Assembly (NCBI GenBank): GCA_023213395.1
Contig: CM041465.1
Span: 34,541,741-34,605,740 of the forward strand
DNA length: 64,000 nt
Direction: 5' to 3'
DNA from: Cycas panzhihuaensis
Lineage: Eukaryota; Cycadophyta
The notes beneath the pieces are model-generated. The model was not told the origin of the DNA and ran no database searches. It saw only the letters and a list, made by a program, of their open reading frames with translations. Below are positions 58,111 through 64,000 of this stretch, piece by piece. Position numbers and translations under genes: made by a program. How positions within the stretch are numbered: the first letter of the stretch is position 1; every line of letters starts with the position of its first letter.

Positions 58111-58112
58111 TA

Positions 58113-58410
58113 TGAAAAGAGTGGATCTATCATTCATCTCCATGCACTAAATACAAAGGCAAACATGGGAGCAAGAGAGACTTGAGAGAAAGAAAGTAGC
58201 TCTCACAAAATGGGGAGGTAAGAATGAATCTCCTCCATTGAGTTTTTGCTTTTATATTGAGAGAGGGAGCATTAGAGTTAGGTGAAATAAAAATACACAT
58301 AATGCACATGAAAGTGCATTTCACTTAAGTGATCTAATTTAAAGTTCACTTAAGACCCTTTTTCAAAATAATCAACTAATGTAATGACCTTATGTCATTA
58401 ACCCTTTTCA
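58113..58410 (-). repeat. 5' LTR of copia-E
   Basis: 298 bp, TGAAAAGAG ... CCCTTTTCA, collinear with the other four LTRs of the family. Confidence 0.94.
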
Positions 58411-58709
58411 GAAAAGAGGCCTAATGGCCTCACAGTCCTAAGATCTAGAAGCTAGGATCACTCTAGTTCTAGAAGCACAAATACTTAACAAGTATAATAC
58501 TCTCAAGATAAAAGAAAGCATAAGATACAAAGTATAAAATGAAGGAGCAAGAGAAATGATACCAAATGTGGGGAGTTGGAATTGGTCTAACCTCCAAAAG
58601 AATGAACAGTTTGATTAGCAAACTGATAGCATAACAATACAGCTTTAGCTTTCTTATGAGACAATAAGGAGAGGTCTCATTATATAGAGTGAAATGAGAA
58701 ACCTTAAGC

Positions 58710-58741
58710 CTTGGATGTTTGACAAGTGTCAAACATCCAAG
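58710..58741. repeat. perfect 15-bp inverted repeat, 2-bp spacer
   Basis: CTTGGATGTTTGACA, spacer AG, TGTCAAACATCCAAG. Two smaller perfect hairpins follow directly: ACATGC/GCATGT (58744-58758) and GGACA/TGTCC (58760-58771). Confidence 0.95.
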
Positions 58742-58863
58742 ATACATGCCTTGCATGTAGGACATGTGTCCTTTTGGGCTCTCATGTGAGCAAAAATGCA
58801 TGAGGGTCCATTTGACCCTTTAGTGACAACGTTGTATCACTAGAAAGAATGTGGGTGTGCACT

Positions 58864-58881
58864 TTATCACTTAAGTGATAA
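58864..58881. repeat. perfect 18-bp palindrome
   Basis: TTATCACTTAAGTGATAA. Its core CACTTAAGTG also occurs in the copia-A and copia-E LTRs. Confidence 0.95.
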
Positions 58882-58965
58882 GTCACCCCTAAAGTACAAA
58901 AGTACACATATTACATAAAAATTAAAGTACATAACCTTAACATGTAAACATAATGTTTAAAACTA

Positions 58966-59414
58966 GCAGTATCAACAAGCATTAACAACAACAAGAAGGA
59001 ATCATCATCCTTACTTTTTCCCTATTCAAGAGTTTTTGGAGGTTTTCAGATCTCACTTCTCTAGGTTATGTTCCTAATTTAATGGGAAATGACCTCATGA
59101 TACATAACTCTCATTCTATAGATATAGCAACAACCATCATGATGAAGCAATTCAAAGACTTTAAAGTATAGATTCATAAAACAAATAATCAAAGTAAAGT
59201 GCTTCATTTAAAAGAAAGTACTGTGTTGAAGAATCCAGTCAAAATCAGGGGTTGTTATTGCATTACAGAACCAAGTCAAGTTAAAGACTAAGCTCCAAAC
59301 ATCATTTTAAAAATGTTTTCAAAGATTAAACATTGTATATTTAAAGGAACATTTAGTTTCCTAGTTAGTTGCAATATTTAAAAGTGTTTTCATATGATAT
59401 TAAACATTATAGGG
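58966..59414. other. interval without recognisable features
   Basis: No open frame or motif that I recognise. It could be the decayed 5' part of the element belonging to the preceding LTR-like segment. Confidence 0.4.
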
Positions 59415-59720
59415 TGTGTTAGAAATAATATTTAATTCGTTGATATTAGTAGTAATGTCTAATAGTCTAATATTAACAAGGGAGTGTTAATATTAGAGAG
59501 TGGTAAATATGTTAGTGTTATGGAGTCACCCTTAACTCTCTCATTAGAAATATTCAATAAGTCATTAAGGTATATGCATAGTGGTGGTTATAATGGCCAC
59601 TTCATGTAGTTGGTCAAGTGTGAGGTGATTATGCACTATAAATATGTATTCATGTCAATCACAATAATGAATGAAGAAAGGATTATATTTCATGACACTT
59701 GTTTTGAATGATGTTTACAT
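59415..59720 (+). repeat. LTR-like segment, plus orientation
   Basis: Begins TGTGTTAGAAATAAT and has ACTATAAATATGT (TATA-box-like) near 59634-59646, both typical of plant copia LTRs. No PBS or coding region is attached; the Ty3-G RT begins to its right on the other strand. Right edge undefined. Confidence 0.4.
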
Positions 59721-60560
59721 TATGAATTATTTTGTGATACTTGTGTTCCAACACTTCATCATATTTGCATACAACAACTCTTTCCTTAACACTTCAAGTA
59801 GCCTCCTTAAGTGTAGTAAGTGCTCCTCCCTAGTCTTACTAAAAATAAGAATGTCATCAAAATACACAACTACAAACTTACCAATAAATGATCACAACAT
59901 AATATTCATCAATCTCATGAATGTGTTTGGGGCATTTGACATCCTGAATGGTATGACTAGCCATTCATACAATCCATCCCTTGTCTTGAAGGTTGTTTTT
60001 CATTCGTCTCCTTTATGAATTCAGATTTGATGATTCTTGTTCTTGAGGTCAATCTTTATAAAGTAGGAAGCACCTACTAATACATCCAGCATATCATTCA
60101 TACAAGGTATGGTGAATAAATATTTAATTATTATCTTGTTGATTACTCTAGAATTAACACACATTTATAACAAGCCTTTTCTCTTTGCAGTTACCAACTC
60201 AAACTTTCTCTTACCATTCCTTTTTGCACCAATTTGCTAACTTGTTGATTTAACTCCTCGTTCTCCATTGGACTTAACCCATAAGTTGCCTAGTTTGGTA
60301 AACTTGACCCTATGATTAGGTTGATTTAGTGTTGAATGTCTATGATGGATAGTAAGCTATCAGTAACTCATCTGGTATAATGTCATAGTACTTCTCCAAT
60401 AACCCTACTACCTTGCTTTGTATCTTTGTGCTATGTCTTATCATTAAGGCATAACAAGTGCTAGCCTCTTGCAATCAACCTGCATTTCACATACCCTTCT
60501 TTCTTAAGTGGTAGTAACTTTGCCTCTACACCATTCTTTCAGAATGTATAGGTAATATTT
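59720..60560 (-). pseudogene. Ty3-G reverse transcriptase
   Basis: The minus strand reads V-V-V-Y-F-D-D-I-L-I-F-S-K-T near 59840-59880 with both catalytic Asp, then R-E-E-H-L. Upstream (to the right) are the F-G-M-x-N-A-P-N-T-F region near 59930-59945 and the decayed fingers to about 60290. Reading stops at about 59730, truncating the domain before RNase H. The long plus-strand ORF 59671-60018 is a shadow. Confidence 0.82.
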
Positions 60561-60599
60561 TTTCCATCATGAAAGGCATTCCTATTGTATTGCCACATT

Positions 60600-60904
60600 C
60601 TGTCTAATAATAGATGGCATGCATCCATTGAGATCACATCACACTATATCTCATCCTAATATGATTTTCCAATGCTAAATTTAACTAAGCATCTCCTGAT
60701 AATAGTCACCTCATTTACCCTTTTGAACCAAGAAATGCAGTATGGATGTGGATGTGCTTCACAACTCATTTCTAACTTTTCTACAATTCCATTGGAGACC
60801 ATATTCTCATAACTACCACTATCAATTATAAGTTTACATACCTTTCCTCTCACAATACATCTTGTTCTAAAAATGTTGATTTGTAGCAGTGAATCATTGT
60901 CCAT
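60600..60904 (-). pseudogene. Ty3-G aspartic protease
   Basis: An 82-residue open piece (60656-60904): I-F-R-T-R-C-I-V, L-I-I-D-S-G-S-Y-E-N-M-V-S, V-E-K-L, H-P-H-P-Y, then R-C-L-V-K-F-S-I-G. The order and spacing match plant Ty3 proteases of the D-S-G-S-x-x-N-x-V type, with the catalytic Asp present. It lies between gag and RT. The piece is open, but its neighbours are broken. Confidence 0.87.
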
Positions 60905-61059
60905 TTTTGTCTTTATCCTATATGGGTTGTCATCTTGGTGCTATCATGGTTCTTCATAGCATTAAGGTCTCATCTTCATTTGCTATAATTTCTCCATTCC
61001 CATCTTCATTTTGGGTCAAGTTCATCCTTAGATGCTCTTCTTGCCTCTGGAATTATTCT

Positions 61060-62081
61060 TCATGGCGACGAGGGCAATCAAATGCCATGTATTCTTCTTC
61101 CCCATATTTGAAACAAACAAAAGGTCTCCACCATCCTCTTCCACCACCTAAACCTCTACCTCATTGGGCCCTTGGAAATCCTCTTCCTTTGAGTTGATTC
61201 TGAGTTTCTCTTCTTCTTTGCATTTTGCCTTGTCTCTCCCCTTCTTGTCTTTCCATCCTATTAGACAATTCTCCCCTCACATAAGAGATTCTTCCTCTAT
61301 ATTGAACCTCTTCTCATCATAGAGGGACTTGGAGTAGCATGCATATTTTTCTTCTCTTTTGCCTTTAATGCTAATTGATATGCATCTTCCATGCTTTTAA
61401 CTCTATGCATGCTAAGTTCATTCTGAATTGAAAACTTTAAACCATTTATGTACCTTGAAGTGACTTGTTCATCTATCTCCTCATGTTCCACATGAATGGA
61501 GAGCTTTTAGAACTCATTTGTGTAGTCTTGTACAATAATTTCTTTCTACTTTAAGTTATAGAACTTTTTGAAGAGGGTCTGAGAATAATTGACTAGTAAA
61601 AACTTCTCTTTCAACTTCTTAACCTTTTGCTCTATGTTCTGATATTTTCTTTGCTTTTCTTCACCATCTTCTTTTGTAGGTGACCCCACCAAATAGTTGC
61701 ACACCTCTTTAACTTTATGCATGCAAACTTTACCTTCTTTTCTTTGGTCATGCTTGTCCATTCAAAGAACTTATCCATGGCATTTAGCCAATTTACTAGC
61801 TCCTCTAGTTTTAATCTCCCTTGGTAGTCTGGAATGTGAATCTTGATTCCATTGCTTTTATCTTCAAGTGCTTTTAAGAATTTTTCTTCCATTGTTTGTG
61901 GTTTTCACAACTTGCCATCTTCCAATCTTGCACCATTGTCACTTAATGCCTCTTCTTCACTAGTATTTTTTTTGTACCTTTGTCTTAATACTATAGAAGC
62001 AAGTTGTTCCATTCTCCTATGCAACTCTTGCAATTTTTTGTTTATTTCAACATAGTTTAGTTTTTCTCCTCTTCTTGCCAT
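61060..62081 (-). pseudogene. Ty3-G gag
   Basis: Starts at M-A-R-R-G-E-K-L-N-Y (62081). The retrotrans_gag core has I-H-I-P-D-Y-Q-G-R-L, L-V-N-W-L-N-A-M-D-K-F-F-E-W, V-K-F-A-C-I-K-L and A-T-I-W-W-G-H-L (61632-61892). A frame change follows (the overlapping 61546-61761 piece), then Y-I-N-G-L-K-F-S-I-Q-N-E-L (61297-61491). A zinc knuckle near 61080-61125 reads C-F-K-Y-G-E-E-E-Y-M-A-F-D-C with two of four ligands changed. Confident identification, with frameshifts and a few stops. Confidence 0.86.
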
Positions 62082-62282
62082 TTTTGACTGCTCTTCTCTT
62101 TACCTAACCACTTTAGGTCCTAAAACTTCTCTTGTAATCTTTTTGCAAGGCTCTTAAGCCTTAATAAGCACTCCCTTGCCCTTTTAATAGAAATGCTCTG
62201 GCACCTATGTAATTTCTTCAACAAATATGTGTCACAACACCTCAAACTTTTGTGGTTTACTTCAATTCTAGAGCTGAACCTT

Positions 62283-62294
62283 GCTCTGATCCCA
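62283..62294 (-). promoter_or_regulatory. primer-binding site of Ty3-G
   Basis: The minus strand reads TGGGATCAGAGC, one mismatch from the initiator-Met tRNA complement, two bases from the LTR edge. Confidence 0.85.
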
Positions 62295-62296
62295 AA

Positions 62297-62700
62297 TGAT
62301 AAGGAGGGCCTACAAGGAAAACATTTAATCTCACATACACAAACTTAAAATAAGAAAGAGCCAAAGAATAGGGAGAGTCATTTTATTTCTATTTCCATTC
62401 CATTTTATGTAATCTCTAAAAAGTAATCTAAAATTACATTTATACAAATGAAAGTGGGAAGTCCAAAAGCTTTTAACCATAACCCTAAAAAATCTTCAAT
62501 TACTTAAGATATTAAAGGAGACCACGCTTATAAGTTATGTCCTACTAAGAAAAACTAGACCACTAAGGGTTATTACATAAAAGTAAAAACTAGTTTAAAA
62601 TTAACTACTATTTTTAGACATACAAAATAAATTTTAATGTTTAGACGTTTTCATAAATTTTTATGGCTAAAAAACTATGGGCCTACAATGAGGTCTCTGG
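62297..62700 (-). repeat. 5' LTR of Ty3-G (outer edge unknown)
   Basis: The inner edge is TGATAAGGAGGG (plus strand), i.e. ...CCTTATCA on the minus strand. The right limit is arbitrary, because no second LTR is in the window. Confidence 0.5.
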
Positions 62701-63571
62701 CCTAGTCATAAGATGTTTTTATTTATTTTGTTCAGATAGACCTTTGAATTGGCACAGGAATAACTGAATTCTGACCACCAAGTAAAAAGTTATGCTTTGA
62801 TTAGTAGACCCCAAAATTTAGAGAAAAAGAAAGACTAAAAAAGTGAGAAGTGGATTGAGTTATGATGAAGATTTAGATGCTCTCGCATTATTCATGGTCT
62901 CTAATAGATTTTACTTAGGGCATAGGCAATTGCTTTATTACTATGTAATGTTCATAACTATTGTGCCTTTATTTCATTCTATGTTAGTGCATCTTTGTTT
63001 AAACACATGAAAGTTAACTAAATTTTATGAAGTCCTAATAAAAGATTATTTTATTTTGGCCTCAACCTTGATTTCATAAATATCCATCATATATGAAAAA
63101 GCATGAAGTTGTTATATAGATCACTCAATCCATTGAATATCGACGTCATCATGATGTGGTCCTTGTGATGTACATTTATAATTTTTTGCAACATTTGTTT
63201 CTAATTCACAATCATTTAGCAAATATTATTGGTGTTGTTAAAGATTTTTATGGATATTTAAATTTTATGTACTATTTAGAACCTTTTATTGCCTTTTCCA
63301 AAGCATGTTTTCAAGCTCTCTTCCTTGTTTTCAATTGTATCAGGCTTTTATGATATCTAGCTTTGGGAATCCCATACCATAGTGTCCTAACACTCCTTTT
63401 CCTCATAGAGTAACCTCTTCTTGGTTGTTTAATTTTAGAGATGTAAGCATGCTTAGGTGTTCCTCATATTTTTACCTCCCTCTTCATGGCCTATCTTATT
63501 TGCCTTTTTATTTAATACATTTTGTAAGGTCCCCTTATTGTCCAAACTTGATTAAACCTCACAAGGGTTAT
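62701..63571. other. interval without recognisable features
   Basis: AT-rich. It may include the rest of the Ty3-G LTR. The 65-residue ORF at 63156-63353 has no recognisable motif. Confidence 0.4.
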
Positions 63572-63767
63572 TGTTAGAGTAGTAATGTTTTACCTTTTAT
63601 TTTCTAAAGTTAAATTGAGGGTTATGTGTCCAACCCCTCTTTTATTATGTCTTGTCACTTGTCCTTCATGCATAGGTTCATATTTATATAATGTATATAT
63701 TTATACAAGAGTATTTCTCTCATTAATGCAAGTTGAAGTATCTTTTTTTGTTTTTATTGTTCTGACA
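63572..63767 (+). repeat. 196-bp LTR, copia-type
   Basis: Starts TGTTAGAGTAGTAATG and ends TTCTGACA, followed immediately by a PBS. The short length and the start sequence are typical of plant copia LTRs. It contains a TATA-like 'tatttatataatg' near 63690. Confidence 0.75.
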
Positions 63768-63779
63768 TGGTATTAAAAT
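63768..63779 (+). promoter_or_regulatory. primer-binding site, element at right edge
   Basis: TGGTATTAAAAT, followed by AGG. It resembles TGGTATCAGAGCAGG with C to T and G to A decay. The element body continues past the window. Confidence 0.65.
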
Positions 63780-63816
63780 AGGTTTACTAAGGGTTTGGAA
63801 AAATTTTAAAAGAAGA

Positions 63817-63871
63817 CCAAAGTTTTGGAAGAGAAAATTTTTCTATACAGAGATCAAAGTTTTGGAAGAGA
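63817..63871 (+). repeat. short direct repeat in the leader
   Basis: 'caaagttttggaagag' occurs twice about 30 bp apart. Sequence to the window end is otherwise unassigned leader. Confidence 0.7.
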
Positions 63872-64000
63872 GAGAGAGGATTTTTATACATTCATTGGTG
63901 TATTAATTACTATATAGAATTGTTGCATGGAATCGTACAAATGAGAAAAAATTCAAGTGCTTAGATTCAAATAAAATTTGGTCTATAAACTTGTCTCGAC

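Larger units (their letters stand above)
51514..58410 (-). mobile_element. copia-E, third member of the 298-bp-LTR family, 3' end missing
   Basis: The right end is complete (LTR 58113-58410, PBS 58099-58110). The left end stops inside the 3' UTR repeat region; PPT and 3' LTR are absent, so copia-C sequence abuts at about 51513. It has the longest open readings of the family (150, 192 and 224 residues). The missing end suggests a deletion that also removed part of copia-C. Confidence 0.92.
58434..58965. repeat. LTR-like segment with hairpin cluster
   Basis: Proposed limits are TGGCCTCACAG (58434) and the end of the 57-bp match to bases 1-57. A decayed PBS-like string follows near 58972 (gcagtatcaacaagc). 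No partner copy is complete in the window, so LTR identity is tentative. It holds several perfect inverted repeats between 58710 and 58881. Minus-strand 110-residue ORF 58469-58801 has no recognised domain. Confidence 0.4.
59720..62296 (-). mobile_element. Ty3 element Ty3-G, 5' half (gag, PR, RT), decayed
   Basis: Minus-strand order from the right: LTR edge at 62297, PBS 62283-62294, gag 62081-61060, protease 60904-60600, RT 60560-59720. RNase H, integrase and 3' LTR are missing. It is a different lineage from Ty3-A and Ty3-B: the protease reads D-S-G-S-Y-E-N rather than D-S-G-S-T-H-N. Confidence 0.87.

Noticed and set aside
59671-60018. 115-residue plus-strand ORF
   Set aside because: Antisense to the Ty3-G RT palm (Y-F-D-D is readable on the minus strand).

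Overview
The window looks like plant nuclear DNA made almost entirely of decayed, nested retrotransposons. I see no intact host gene, no tRNA or rRNA gene and no CRISPR array. The plant assignment rests on four things: primer-binding sites that are variants of TGGTATCAGAGC (initiator-Met tRNA), Ty1/copia and Ty3 families of plant type, a Ty3 element with a C-terminal chromodomain, and a plant-type L1 LINE carrying zf-RVT and RNase H domains. The age and nesting of the elements suggest a large genome, possibly a gymnosperm; that last step is inference.

Layout. 1-4128: a minus-strand Ty3 element with its 5' LTR. 4930-21680: a plus-strand chromodomain Ty3 element (Ty3-B). A 7.6-kb minus-strand copia element (copia-A, 5575-13192) and a near-complete L1 LINE (13263-19529) are inserted in it, and the Ty3-B reverse transcriptase reads straight across both insertions. 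21731-25047: remnants of two copia elements in opposite orientations. The block 15167-25047 (LINE ORF2, Ty3-B pol, copia remnants) is repeated in direct tandem at 25053-34938. The rest of the second copia remnant (copia-B protease and gag) follows to 36345. 36346-39360: AT-rich DNA with one LTR plus PBS. 39360-51513: an older minus-strand copia element (copia-C), interrupted by a complete plus-strand relative of copia-A (copia-D, 40942-48528) flanked by a perfect 5-bp target duplication. 51514-58410: a third member (copia-E), which lacks its 3' end. 58411-59720: LTR-like sequence with an unusual hairpin cluster. 59720-62300: a minus-strand Ty3 element (Ty3-G) with PBS and LTR edge. 63572-63767: a short LTR followed by a PBS at the window's right end.

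Most interesting: (1) the 9.9-kb tandem duplication, whose left breakpoint lies 19 bp from a G-quadruplex-capable tract; (2) the copia-A/D/E family, with 298-bp LTRs in all three members, a roughly 2-kb leader carrying two kinds of tandem repeat, and a third tandem repeat in the 3' UTR; (3) the predominance of TAG among in-frame stops, at former CAG and TGG codons, which fits decay at methylated CHG sites; (4) a cluster of perfect inverted repeats at 58710-58881. All pol regions carry stops or frameshifts, so nothing here looks autonomous today.
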